DNA of 64,000 bases from Tissierella sp. Yu-01 (GTDB lineage Bacteria > Bacillota > Clostridia > Tissierellales > Tissierellaceae). A program made the position numbers and the translations under genes. The stretch lies in assembly GCF_029537395.1 (NCBI RefSeq), contig NZ_CP120677.1, positions 1,302,001 to 1,366,000 of the forward strand, read 5' to 3'. Shown here piece by piece: positions 7,977 through 16,569 of this stretch. Numbering within the stretch: position 1 is the first letter of the stretch; each line of letters begins with the position of its first letter. The notes under the pieces are model-generated. The model did no database searches, was not told where the DNA came from, and saw nothing but the letters and a program-made list of their open reading frames with translations.

Positions 7977-9158
7977 CTAGCAATCTTCCGGCTGTCCAAC
8001 GCTGTAACCAGCTTTATTTAACACATCCATTGCACTTTTTACTTTGCTTTCATTTACCATTACTATTGGTCCCGTACATCCCATACCTGATTCTGCATAG
8101 ATACCTTCTTTCCAAAGTACTCGTACTGCATCCTCTAGTTCCATTATATCTATTCCTTCGATAGTACCAGTAACAACTTCCTTTTCAGGTGCCTTTACTT
8201 CTTCCTCTTTTTCTTCTTTTTTACTATCCTTATTTAGACTACTTAATAACTCTTTAAAGCCTGCAGAATTTACTTTTTCAAATTCATTCTTAATTCTATC
8301 GTTAATCTTCCCTTTTACTAGTGCAGCTCCATAGTTTATTGCATTAGCTACAACTGGATAACCTGAGGCTCTTGATAAAATTAGAATGTTCCTGTTATAT
8401 CCCTCACCTATTCCTGGCCCATAGCCGTAACCTGAAGACTCAAAGTTTCCACCGGTTGTAAAGGATGAGAAAACTTTCATTAAAATATTACCTGTTAAAG
8501 TATCTGTTATCATTACATCAGGGGTCCCAATTAGTAAATCATTGCCTCTCATAACTGCACCACCGTCTGCTCTTGCTGATTCAGTAAAATTAATAGGATA
8601 TCCATTAGATACTAGAGCCTTTAATGCTCGTTCTACCTGTCTGGCTCCATCCACATTTAATATTCCAACTGTAGGATTTTCTATGCCCATAGCTTTAGAA
8701 ACGATAATTCCATATATTCCGTTTCTTACCATAGCCTCAACCCTATTAGGTGAAGACGTACCTGTGGTTGTAGCTAGGAACATCTCTCTTCCAAGACCTG
8801 GTGTTGTTACTCTTCCTACTGTAGATACTCCAATTGGAAAACTATAATGCATAGTAACACATGCGCCGATTTCCTTACTATCAAGCATTTCCTCCATCTT
8901 CTTATAGCCTTCATCTTCACTTTCAACTACTACCTGTGTTAATTTAGATTCTACTTTTGGACCTATTAGCACAACTTCTATTGTTCTATCCCTCTCAGCA
9001 GCTAATTCCGCACCCTTCACTAGGTTATCTACTCCTAGTTCGCTCCCGAAAGTTGTGACTCCAACCCTGGTTTTTTCACCAAATTCTCCAGTTTCTAATG
9101 CATTTGCTACATCGTTAAATACTTTCCCAAGCATTGTCTTTATATCATTAGTCGCCAT
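7977..9158 (-). CDS. grdD: Glycine reductase component C, subunit alpha GrdD
   Basis: Smaller subunit of protein C, which releases acetyl phosphate from the acetyl thioester with inorganic phosphate. 393 residues, family size, with a PlsX/phosphotransacetylase-like core (GVTTFGSELGVDNLVKGAELA) and a C-terminal ESGMGCTGP motif in which Cys361 aligns with the catalytic thiol reported as Cys359 in Eubacterium acidaminophilum. A Lys/Glu-rich spacer (near 310-330) separates the parts. It lies 10 bases after grdC and ends the operon. No clear terminator follows, so some read-through into the nucleoside transporter is possible. Confidence 0.95.
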   Translation of the reverse strand: MATNDIKTMLGKVFNDVANALETGEFGEKTRVGVTTFGSELGVDNLVKGAELAAERDRTIEVVLIGPKVESKLTQVVVESEDEGYKKMEEMLDSKEIGACVTMHYSFPIGVSTVGRVTTPGLGREMFLATTTGTSSPNRVEAMVRNGIYGIIVSKAMGIENPTVGILNVDGARQVERALKALVSNGYPINFTESARADGGAVMRGNDLLIGTPDVMITDTLTGNILMKVFSSFTTGGNFESSGYGYGPGIGEGYNRNILILSRASGYPVVANAINYGAALVKGKINDRIKNEFEKVNSAGFKELLSSLNKDSKKEEKEEEVKAPEKEVVTGTIEGIDIMELEDAVRVLWKEGIYAESGMGCTGPIVMVNESKVKSAMDVLNKAGYSVGQPEDC

Positions 9159-9168
9159 TATATCACCT

Positions 9169-10707
9169 CTAATCTTTTAGTAGATGAGAAGCAAATTCTC
9201 TCATAGCTTCAGCCACAAGGTTTCTTACCTCTGATTCAGAAACACCTTTATCTTCTTCAACATTTCCAGGATTGCTCTCTATAACTATTGAAGCACCATC
9301 AAATAAGTTGGTCATTCTTCCTAAGAATAAGCTACCTTTACCTACTATCATAGCTTTTTTAATTTCACCCGCTAATATTTCTTCCCTTGCAAAACCTATA
9401 TATGGGATACCAGATGGAATATGTCCTTGAGTTGGCGCCCAGCCTTCCATTCCATGTTTTACTATGAAGTCGTTTAATTCATTTCTCTCTAGATCACCTC
9501 TTTTAACTCCCAAGGCAGCTATCATTTTATAATTAGCTGTTGGCACATCTCCTGCTCCAGCTGGTTTAGTAACATCTGGATTTTGCATCTCTACTGAATA
9601 TTTATCTATATCTGTTATTTTTAAATTACCCCTGTCCAGTGGTTCAGTAACCAATGAAGTAATTACAGCCTGAGGTGATGAACCTGTACCTACATTATGC
9701 TTACCGACAAGATCATTTCTTAATATAGGATTCACTCCATCATTTTGAGATATTAGCATAGCAAATCCACCAATTACATCCTCTAAAATAGGTAACCCCT
9801 TCTTAACATGGTCTTTACCATTCATTCCCAATTTGGCAGTTGAGCCACCTGATACTACCATTACATTCTTAAATGTTCCAGCTTTAACTAATGATGCAGC
9901 AGAGATAATTGTATGAGCTGGTGCAGCACAGAATCCTCTTACATCTGATCCTGATGCATTTACAAGACCTGCAATTTCAGCAATTGCCTTTGCAAAGTTT
10001 CCACCACCACGTTGATTCATATCACCGCAAGCTTCTTCTGAACATTCTAATACATAATCTATCGTAGCAGGGTTAATTTGATACTTGTCTAGTAAATGTA
10101 ATGCTGCTAAAGCTCCTGAAGCTTTTGATACTAAATTTTCAAATATTACATGAGCATTTAAATTCTCATCTACATCATGAGCTCTCTTAACACATCCTAC
10201 TAATTTGTCATTGAACATCAATGCTTCTGCATGGTGTTCATTTATTTGATTTTCAATTACAGAAAGTTCTTCGCCACCTTTGAGTTTAGAAACTAATTCT
10301 TCACTAATTAGAGCATGATTTGTAAGCTTTTCCTTTATTGTCGCAGTGAATTCCTTTTCTAACTGAACTAAATCAAATACATCTACGATTTTCATAAGAC
10401 CAATGAATTCGCCTTCAGGCATTATTTCTCCAAACTTACCTACTCTGTCTGCACCTTCAACATCTTTGTCGTACCAAGGCTGTGAAACTTTCCTCAGTTC
10501 ATCCGGTTTGTGATTACCAATATAGACTTGATTTGGAAGATAGTTTACTGCCTCTTCATAGCTTCTCAGATGATTAGGCAATTCTTTTAGATAATCAGAA
10601 TTTGGATTAAGTGTTTTTTCAGTTGTTTGCGTTGTACCATTATGAAGAACCATATCAGGCGCATGTACCAATACATAACTAGCACCTTTAATTACTGCAT
10701 ATGACAT
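9169..10707 (-). CDS. grdC: Glycine reductase component C, subunit beta GrdC
   Basis: Larger subunit of protein C, which takes the carboxymethyl group from selenoprotein A and forms the acetyl thioester with GrdD. 512 residues with a thiolase/FabH-like fold: ECSEEACGDMNQRGGGNFAK (near 215-235), VRGFCAAPAHTIISAA (candidate active cysteine near 260) and a C-terminal GKGSLFLGRMTNLFDG. Ribosome site GGAGGTG lies 5 bases before the ATG. It follows grdB after a 75-base gap holding a strong hairpin and is tightly coupled to grdD. Confidence 0.95.
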   Translation of the reverse strand: MSYAVIKGASYVLVHAPDMVLHNGTTQTTEKTLNPNSDYLKELPNHLRSYEEAVNYLPNQVYIGNHKPDELRKVSQPWYDKDVEGADRVGKFGEIMPEGEFIGLMKIVDVFDLVQLEKEFTATIKEKLTNHALISEELVSKLKGGEELSVIENQINEHHAEALMFNDKLVGCVKRAHDVDENLNAHVIFENLVSKASGALAALHLLDKYQINPATIDYVLECSEEACGDMNQRGGGNFAKAIAEIAGLVNASGSDVRGFCAAPAHTIISAASLVKAGTFKNVMVVSGGSTAKLGMNGKDHVKKGLPILEDVIGGFAMLISQNDGVNPILRNDLVGKHNVGTGSSPQAVITSLVTEPLDRGNLKITDIDKYSVEMQNPDVTKPAGAGDVPTANYKMIAALGVKRGDLERNELNDFIVKHGMEGWAPTQGHIPSGIPYIGFAREEILAGEIKKAMIVGKGSLFLGRMTNLFDGASIVIESNPGNVEEDKGVSESEVRNLVAEAMREFASHLLKD

Positions 10708-10741
10708 ACTTACACCTCCATAAATTAGTTGTTTATTATTG

Positions 10742-10776
10742 ATACAAAAGGGTGATTCTCATCACCCTTTTTGTAT
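10742..10776 (-). terminator. Hairpin between grdB and grdC
   Basis: AAAAGGGTGAT and ATCACCCTTTT (10746-10756 and 10761-10771) form a perfect 11-base stem with a 4-base loop, extendable by ATACA/TGTAT with one bulge. The U-run is short, so it may be a partial terminator or a stabilising 3' end that sets the ratio of GrdEAB to GrdCD. Confidence 0.6.
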
Positions 10777-10782
10777 TGTATG

Positions 10783-12099
10783 TTATTTTTTAGTCTCAAA
10801 AACTGTCTGTTCACTAACCTCTGTTTCCAGTGCTTCAAGAGCTCTTTCTACAAGTTTTCTTCTTAAAGCTTTTTCCTCTGCAGGATCCAATGATGGATTT
10901 CCTAGAGGATGAGGAATTGCTATAGTAGGTACTATCCTATTAGCACCTACAGTTAATGAAATTGGAACTACTGTACACATGTGAACTACAGGAATTCCAG
11001 CTCTTTCTACTTCCTTAACCATTGTTGCACCGCAACGTGTACAAGTGCCTCAGGTTGAGGTTAGAATAACTGCGTCCACTCCGTCAGCTTTTAATTCTTT
11101 GCTGAATTCTTCTGCAAACTTCTTTGCATTAGCTACTGATGTACCATTACCAACTGTAGTGTAGAAGTATCTATGAAGCTCGCCAATCTTTCCTTCCTTT
11201 TCTAAGTCTCTTAGAACATCGACAGGTAATACCCTATCTGCATCTAAATTAGCATATACAGGGTCATATCCACCGTGTGCTGTTTCATGAGTTAATTCTG
11301 TAAGGTCTTCAAATCCCTCAATATCATATTTACCATATTTAGAAGCTGATGATGATTCTATATGATTAGGATTACCCTTAGGAACAATACCCCCTGATGT
11401 AACCAAAGCAATTTTCGCCTTAGTAATATCTTTAACTGCTGGGTTTGGATCAACTCTGTCGAAATTAGGCATAGGATATTCTGTTTCAAACTCTTCATCG
11501 TTGAGTTTCTTCACCAACATATCAACTGCTCTTTCAGATCCTCTCTTATCAGTAAAGAAGTTCTTTCTTATGCCTCTTGGTATATAGCCTTCTTCTTCTG
11601 GGGATCCTACTTCTTCACCTCTAGCTATTTTTAAAGCTAATGGTACCATTTTAGCAACAGCATCTCTCATACCTACGGCGCTGTCTTTTGTGGATATGAT
11701 ATAAACGCTCTTTTGATACATTTCCACACCTGGGTTTTCTACATACATACCTGTTAATCCTGGTATTCCTAGTTCATTTTGTACAGCATCTACAATCGTT
11801 CCAGCTGCAACTCCATATCTACCTGCATTAAATGCTGGACCAGCTATAAACAAATCTGGCTCGTATTTCTTTACCATCTCAAGTATCTCTTTTTTTGCTT
11901 CTTCTAGATTTTCATTAAAATAACTGTCTCCGCATATGATGGTAGCAACTATTTCAGCCTCATCTTTAAATCCTGCCTTAAGAGCCATTCCTGGACCTAA
12001 TACTTCTTCTCTTACTTCAGGTCTATGATCAGCCTTTTCTTCTCCGCCTATACCTGCGAAAAACTGATTTATATAATGAACTACTTTAATTTTCCCCAT
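10783..12099 (-). CDS. grdB: Glycine reductase component B, selenoprotein subunit GrdB
   Basis: Selenocysteine subunit of substrate-specific protein B; it binds glycine as a Schiff base through GrdE and passes the carboxymethyl group to GrdA. The frame from 12099 meets TGA at 11050-11052 and continues without another stop to 10783, giving 438 residues with Sec350 in the family motif U-G-T-C-T-R-C. Both halves match GrdB (KVVHYINQFFAGIGGEEKAD at the start, CGATMVKEVERAGIPVVH after Sec), so the TGA is read through. A perfect 13-base hairpin with a GGU loop begins 13 bases after the TGA and may be the SECIS. Automatic gene callers would split this gene in two. selA-selD are not in the window. 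Confidence 0.96.
11024..11036 (-). promoter_or_regulatory. Candidate SECIS apical hairpin of grdB
   Basis: The minus strand reads GTTGC-GGT-GCAAC, a perfect 5-base stem with a 3-base loop, starting 13 bases after the UGA. Bacterial SECIS hairpins lie immediately downstream of UGA with a G/U-containing apical loop, so position and loop fit. It was not confirmed by folding. Confidence 0.45.
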
Positions 12100-12135
12100 T
12101 TATTTCCCCCCTCTCTTTTATTTAGGCTTGGGATA

Positions 12136-12615
12136 TTAATCTTTGTATTTACTATGTTCATTTCTTATAGCACTTACTTCAGCTACTATTGCGTCTACAT
12201 CAAGAACCATTTCCATCATACCAACTTGATCATCATAAACATCTGCATCAACTGATTCTTTAAATTCTGGTTCTACTGCATGATATACTCTGAGTCCCAA
12301 CGGAACTCCTGCCAATGGACCTGCAAATGTAGGGTCACCTGCTGTTACAGTTTCAGCTGCTAAACCTGATGATTCAGCCTCTGAACCTCCAATTATTACG
12401 ATACAGTTTTCTGCACCATATTTCTCAGCCATTTCTTTAACCCTTCTTTGATTTTCCAAATCCATAGCCCCTGCAGCCGTTCAGACAAAACATTCAGTAG
12501 CTGAAAAAACGATTTCTGCAGGAGTAGTCTTTATGCACTCCTCCATAGCAGGACCTGGAATGCCATCTCTATCTCCAATAATGATAACTTTATGGTTCTC
12601 ATTAAAAATAGACAT
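12136..12615 (-). CDS. grdA: Glycine reductase selenoprotein A GrdA
   Basis: Small selenoprotein that carries the carboxymethyl group as a selenoether and is reduced by thioredoxin. Starting at ATG 12613-12615 (GGAG upstream, N-terminus [20 protein letters not shown]), the frame crosses TGA at 12481-12483 and ends at 12136: 159 residues with Sec45 in the motif C-F-V-U-T-A-A-G-A. This matches the family length and the CxxU redox motif. An ATG-initiated prediction would wrongly give only 109 residues starting after Sec. It lies between grdE and grdB with short gaps. A possible weak stem GATTT-GGA-AAATC lies 18 bases after the UGA. Confidence 0.97.
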
Positions 12616-12668
12616 ATACCCATCTCCTTTCTCTAATTGTTATTTATTTAACTGGTTAAAATAAACTT

Positions 12669-13955
12669 CTAGAATCCTTTTGCTGACATTTTGTTAAATC
12701 CGATTTCGTTTGTTGCTCCTGTAATAGCTTGAATTTCAACTGTTATAGTTCCATCTTCTGATAAACTACCATCAAATCCACCTGCTATTATATCTACATA
12801 ATCTAAAGTTCCTATTACCTTATCCATTTTTGGTAATACGATTACTTCATTTGCATTCCCACCAGTAACTACTGCATCTGCTGACTTATCCGCATCCGCT
12901 AATGACTGACTTGCACCGTCTCTACCAGCGTATTCATCAGTGATTATTACGGTTTTAATGCCTTTTTCTTCTATCTTTTTAGTGTTCATAATAAGGTCAG
13001 TGTCTGGGTTCCCAAAACCTTCTTGAGAAATTATAACTCCATCAAGCCCAAGATACTCAGTTAGTTTCGCTGTCCAGTTAGATGATCTTTCCTTATCAGC
13101 TAGATAAACGTTTTCGTTAGTTATAATAACACCTACGAAATTCAATGTTTTACCATGCTCTTCATAAAGATCATGAACAACCGGGTTGTTTAAGTGATGA
13201 TAAGTGGTATTCTTGTCGCAAGCTGATACGCAGTTACCACTTACTATAGCCCCATCCATTATTTCAGTTGGATAAATAAGTGTTGGAACTATTTGTTTAG
13301 CATCTACTCCATATACATAAGTATCATGAAGTAATCCTTGAGTCTGTAGCATTTGAACATATGCAACCTTTGGAAGTTCAGGATATTTTTTTAATCCTTC
13401 TAACAAAGGTAAAGTTTCGAAGACTTCTACATTATCAGGCTCTACATTCTTAGCTGTTTCAGCTAAATATGCAGCAGCCTTAAATCCTGCAAATCTTACA
13501 GCCTTCTCATGGTCATGTTGCTTCAGCCCTTGTTTTGGTTCACACTTTAGTACCAGGTTGATTGTTTTTGAGAACGGAGTAAATTCAGCTCCAGGACCTG
13601 TCATATCAACAATTCCCTCTTGGAAACCAACGATTTTTCCAGTTGTCATAACTGTACAACCCTTCAATACATTAGTTTTTCCTGAACCAACTACATCCAC
13701 CTTTGATAATACCCCAGGGAATACTCCACCAGGACCTTCAACCTTAACTCTTGGTTCTACTACGTCTTTTACCGGTGTTATTCTAACACTCTCACCAGGC
13801 TTGGCTATATCAACTTCAACAGAATCAAGGTGTTCATCTTCTTTAATAAGATTAATTAACTCTTCTTTATTTACAAATAAAACACCATCTTCAAGTCTAG
13901 TTGCATCGCCAAATTGTACATCTTTAATTAGTACTTGCCCTAATTCTAGACGCAT
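12669..13955 (-). CDS. grdE: Glycine reductase component B proprotein GrdE
   Basis: Proprotein of the two non-selenium subunits of protein B. It self-cleaves before a cysteine that becomes the carbonyl (pyruvoyl-type) group binding the amino group of glycine. 428 residues; the cleavage site is Asn241-Cys242 in VSGNCVSACDKNTTYHH, exactly the position known for the family. Upstream it has PGGVFPGVLSKVDVVGSGKTNVL, downstream a GGNANEVIVLPKMDKVIG-type core. AAAGGGAGG precedes the ATG. It is the first grd gene after trxA, with 62 bases between them containing a small palindrome (13996-14012). Confidence 0.96.
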   Translation of the reverse strand: MRLELGQVLIKDVQFGDATRLEDGVLFVNKEELINLIKEDEHLDSVEVDIAKPGESVRITPVKDVVEPRVKVEGPGGVFPGVLSKVDVVGSGKTNVLKGCTVMTTGKIVGFQEGIVDMTGPGAEFTPFSKTINLVLKCEPKQGLKQHDHEKAVRFAGFKAAAYLAETAKNVEPDNVEVFETLPLLEGLKKYPELPKVAYVQMLQTQGLLHDTYVYGVDAKQIVPTLIYPTEIMDGAIVSGNCVSACDKNTTYHHLNNPVVHDLYEEHGKTLNFVGVIITNENVYLADKERSSNWTAKLTEYLGLDGVIISQEGFGNPDTDLIMNTKKIEEKGIKTVIITDEYAGRDGASQSLADADKSADAVVTGGNANEVIVLPKMDKVIGTLDYVDIIAGGFDGSLSEDGTITVEIQAITGATNEIGFNKMSAKGF

Positions 13956-14017
13956 AAATTCACCTCCCTTTATTTTTAAAAGTGTCTATATCTAAATCTG
14001 GCAGTGCCAGATCTAAA

Positions 14018-14335
14018 TCAAATATATTTTTTAATAAGACCTTCTATGGTTTGAGGATTAGCATCACTAGAGGATAGTAAATCTACTTTTTCCCCGGATT
14101 TGTAGATGGCAATAGCTGGTAGTCCTCTTACTTCCTGACTAATTGCTAATCTTCTAGCTTTTGACGTATCCAAAGATGTGAATTTAATCTTACTTCCAAA
14201 CTCTTCTTCAAATTTATGTATATGTGGCATCAAAGCTTTGCATGATACACACGCTGGACTCCAGAAATCAACTAATACAACTCCATCTGCATTTAAAACT
14301 TCCTGTTCAAAATTTTCATTATTTACTGCTAACAT
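14018..14335 (-). CDS. trxA: Thioredoxin of the glycine reductase operon
   Basis: Electron donor to selenoprotein A. 105 residues with the thioredoxin fold: VDFWSPACVSCKALMPH holds the active site Cys29-Val-Ser-Cys32 and GLPAIAIYKSG supplies the cis-proline. The redox motif is CVSC rather than the standard CGPC; glycine-reductase-linked thioredoxins of amino-acid fermenters also deviate (for example GCVPC). GGGGGC lies before the ATG. It is the first gene after the glycine riboswitch and terminator. The usual neighbour trxB is absent here and must be elsewhere. Confidence 0.93.
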   Translation of the reverse strand: MLAVNNENFEQEVLNADGVVLVDFWSPACVSCKALMPHIHKFEEEFGSKIKFTSLDTSKARRLAISQEVRGLPAIAIYKSGEKVDLLSSSDANPQTIEGLIKKYI

Positions 14336-14413
14336 TACAAGCCCCCATTAATTATATTTTTCCTACTTTTTCATAATACATACCCATTAAATACTTTTTA
14401 AAAATATAAAAAC

Positions 14414-14455
14414 AAAAAAACAGAATAAATAGACAATAGCCTATTTACTCTGTTT
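14414..14455 (-). terminator. Terminator of the glycine riboswitch
   Basis: Arms AAACAGAATAAATAG (14418-14432) and CTATTTACTCTGTTT (14441-14455) form a 15-base stem with one mismatch and an 8-base loop, followed on the minus strand by TTTT-G-TT. It lies between the aptamers and trxA, so it is the expression platform: glycine binding should prevent or favour this hairpin. In amino-acid fermenters an ON switch is expected (inference). Confidence 0.8.
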
Positions 14456-14456
14456 G

Positions 14457-14628
14457 TTAACCTACGAGTTTCCCAATAATGGTTGCTCAATCGGTGATTT
14501 TTTCTTTCCAGAGTTCCGTCAAAATACGGTCCTTTTACCTGAGAGTATCAGTATAGATTGGCAATCCATACCTTACGCCTTCGGTGCCACATAAGTGGTC
14601 TCTCCCGTAGATCTCATTCGGAATATGT
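14457..14628 (-). promoter_or_regulatory. Glycine riboswitch (tandem, second aptamer degenerate)
   Basis: The minus-strand RNA has the glycine-riboswitch core in order: GGGAGAGACC, GGCACCGAAGGCGTAAGG, CTCTCAGGTAAAAGGACC, closed by P1 arms TACGG/CCGTA. A second copy follows at once: CTCTGGAAAGA, TCACCGATTGAGCAACC, GGGAAACTCGTAGG. The second aptamer keeps CACCGA and GCAA but has lost the usual CTCAGG form of its 3' box. It lies between a strong promoter and a terminator in front of trxA-grdEABCD, so glycine controls its own reductase. Confidence 0.93.
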
Positions 14629-14639
14629 TTTTAAACCTT

Positions 14640-14691
14640 GTTTAAGTATCGGAAGAAATTGCTTAGTAATTTCATCACACAACTGCAACGA
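14640..14691 (+). repeat. Dispersed repeat, AAATTGCnTAG family, copy A
   Basis: Shares GTTTAAGTATC, then AGAAATTGCnTAGnAATTT, CATCACACnnCTGnAACGA with copy B (14769) and copy C (41694). It sits inside the 5' leader of the glycine riboswitch transcript, between promoter and aptamer. Its centre can fold as AAATTGC/GTAATTT-like arms. Confidence 0.65.
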
Positions 14692-14729
14692 GTTTTCACA
14701 TCGTTATAATTTTAACTTTCTTTTATTAT

Positions 14730-14758
14730 ATTATAACCTATGTTGGAAACTTTTTCAA
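14730..14758 (-). promoter_or_regulatory. Sigma-A promoter of the glycine reductase operon
   Basis: TTGAAA (14753-14758) and TATAAT (14730-14735) with exactly 17 bases between them on the minus strand; nearly consensus. The leader runs about 100 bases, through the copy-A repeat, before the first aptamer. Confidence 0.8.
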
Positions 14759-14768
14759 TAAATAAATC

Positions 14769-14835
14769 GTTTAAGTATCAAAAAATTACGTAGTAATTTT
14801 ATCACACCACTGAAACGATATGATTAATATCGTTT
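14769..14835 (+). repeat. Dispersed repeat, AAATTGCnTAG family, copy B, with terminal hairpin
   Basis: Second copy 80 bases from copy A. It ends in the hairpin AAACGATAT-GATTA-ATATCGTTT (14813-14835), just after the stop of the Na/phosphate symporter gene, where it could stabilise the 3' end of that mRNA. The whole stretch 14336-14845 holds no gene: it contains terminator, riboswitch, promoter and these repeats. Confidence 0.65.
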
Positions 14836-14845
14836 TAATTTTAAC

Positions 14846-16456
14846 TTAATTATTATTTATTTCTTGAATTACATGTTCTGCGATATTCCATGAATGATCT
14901 GTAACTCTCTCTAAATTACTTATTGCATCTAGGTATACAATACCTGCAGAAGTAAGACATACACTCTTGTTTAATCTCCATATATGGTTTGCTCTATTTT
15001 CCTCTTCTAACTCGTCTACTTCTTTTTCTAAAACTGATACCAGCTTTGCAGAATTTATATCATTATCCTTAAAAGCTTTCATAGCATATCCAAATGCTTG
15101 CTCTGATTTTCTAAACATCTCTCTTAGCTCTGTTGCAGCGTCTCCACTAAATTCTAAGTTGTTTTTCAATTTAAGTTGAGCTAGTTCTGCAATATTCTCG
15201 ATATGGTCTCCTACCCTTTCTATATCATTTATTGTATTAAAAAGGTTATTTATATGACCATGTTGTTCATCTGTTAAAGATGCTCTTGTTAACAGTACTA
15301 AATATTCTGTGATCTCACTCTCTATCTTGTTAATTAATTTTTCCTTTTCAAAAATACCATCCAAGCCATCATATTTTTCATCAACGAATACAATTTCAAC
15401 GTCCCTCAAATTCTCCTGGACTATTTCTCCCATTCTTACAATTTCTTTGTTAACCTGTCCTATTGCAATTGAAGGGGTTTCAATAATTCTAGGATCCAAA
15501 TATTTTGAAGCCGTCAAATCTACAGCGTCCTCTCCAGGAACAAGCCTTTCTGCTGCTTTAACTAAAAAATTTGCAAATGGTAATTGTATAATTACGTTAA
15601 TTAAATTAAAAAAAGTATGCGCATTTGCTATTTGTCTTTGGATATCTCCCGGAGATATTCTCATTACTAAGGCCTGTATGGGTATTCTTAATATAGTCAT
15701 GAATATAATTGTACCTACTAAGTTGAATAAAAAATGAATAACTGCAGCTCTTTTTGCAGTTCTATTTGCTCCAACACTTGATATTAATGCTGTTGTAGTA
15801 GTACCTATATTGTCACCAAATAAAATCGGAAAAGCTATGTTGATATTTATAAGCCCTTGTCCAGCCAAAGCTTGTAATAATCCAATTGAGGCACTACTAC
15901 TTTGAACTATGGTAGTCATTCCTAAACCTAATAACATACCTAAAACAGGGTTGTTTAGATTCGTCATAATCTCTGAAAATTCTGGTAAATTAGCTAGAGG
16001 CTTTAAGCCACCACCCATCATATCCATACCAATAAATAATATACCAAAACCAATAAATATTTCTGCTATATCCTTTAATTTTTGTTTTTTTGCTACCAAC
16101 CAAATGGCGACCCCAATACCTACCGCTAAAGGTGCATACTCTACAACATCAAATGCAATTAACTGTGCAGTTACTGTTGTACCAATATTTGCTCCCATTA
16201 TAACGCCTACTGCCTGACCTAATGTCATTAAACCTGCATTAACAAATCCAATGACCATTACTGTGGTCGCACTACTACTTTGAATTACAAATGTTACTAA
16301 CGTTCCAACTAAAACTCCCATTAGCCTATTGTTTGTAAGTACTTCAATTAGCTTTTTTAATCTTTCACCTGCTGCCTTTTGTAAGCCAGAACCCATAAGA
16401 TTCATTCCATATAGAAATAAACCTAATCCTCCCAACACTGGCAATGCAATATTCAT
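14846..16456 (-). CDS. Na+/phosphate symporter with PhoU-like domain (NptA/YjbB type)
   Basis: Membrane sodium:phosphate cotransporter (PF02690 twice) with a C-terminal cytoplasmic PhoU-like helical domain. 536 residues from the ATG at 16454-16456, chosen because GAGGAGG lies 7 bases upstream; an earlier in-frame ATG precedes that site. The duplicated QSSSATT and QSSSASI motifs (near 55 and 185), each in an inverted membrane repeat, are the sodium/phosphate signature. PhoU-like helices cover about 335-530 (GDHIENIAELA, DHSWNIAEHVI). No phosphate regulon genes are adjacent. Confidence 0.9.
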   Translation of the reverse strand: MNIALPVLGGLGLFLYGMNLMGSGLQKAAGERLKKLIEVLTNNRLMGVLVGTLVTFVIQSSSATTVMVIGFVNAGLMTLGQAVGVIMGANIGTTVTAQLIAFDVVEYAPLAVGIGVAIWLVAKKQKLKDIAEIFIGFGILFIGMDMMGGGLKPLANLPEFSEIMTNLNNPVLGMLLGLGMTTIVQSSSASIGLLQALAGQGLININIAFPILFGDNIGTTTTALISSVGANRTAKRAAVIHFLFNLVGTIIFMTILRIPIQALVMRISPGDIQRQIANAHTFFNLINVIIQLPFANFLVKAAERLVPGEDAVDLTASKYLDPRIIETPSIAIGQVNKEIVRMGEIVQENLRDVEIVFVDEKYDGLDGIFEKEKLINKIESEITEYLVLLTRASLTDEQHGHINNLFNTINDIERVGDHIENIAELAQLKLKNNLEFSGDAATELREMFRKSEQAFGYAMKAFKDNDINSAKLVSVLEKEVDELEEENRANHIWRLNKSVCLTSAGIVYLDAISNLERVTDHSWNIAEHVIQEINNN

Positions 16457-16569
16457 AACTAACCTCCTCAAAGAATACAAATAGTATTTAGTATTTAGTC
16501 CTAGGATATAATATCATAATTATAGATATTTTTACATCAATTTAACATAGATTTTACAAAGTATTAAAA

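Noticed and set aside
13996-14012. ATCTGGCA-G-TGCCAGAT palindrome between trxA and grdE as a terminator
   Set aside because: One-base loop, no U-run and located between genes that must be cotranscribed; at most a minor regulatory or processing site.
14558-14761. 67-codon plus-strand frame upstream of trxA
   Set aside because: It lies in the complement of the glycine riboswitch and promoter; coding is not supported.
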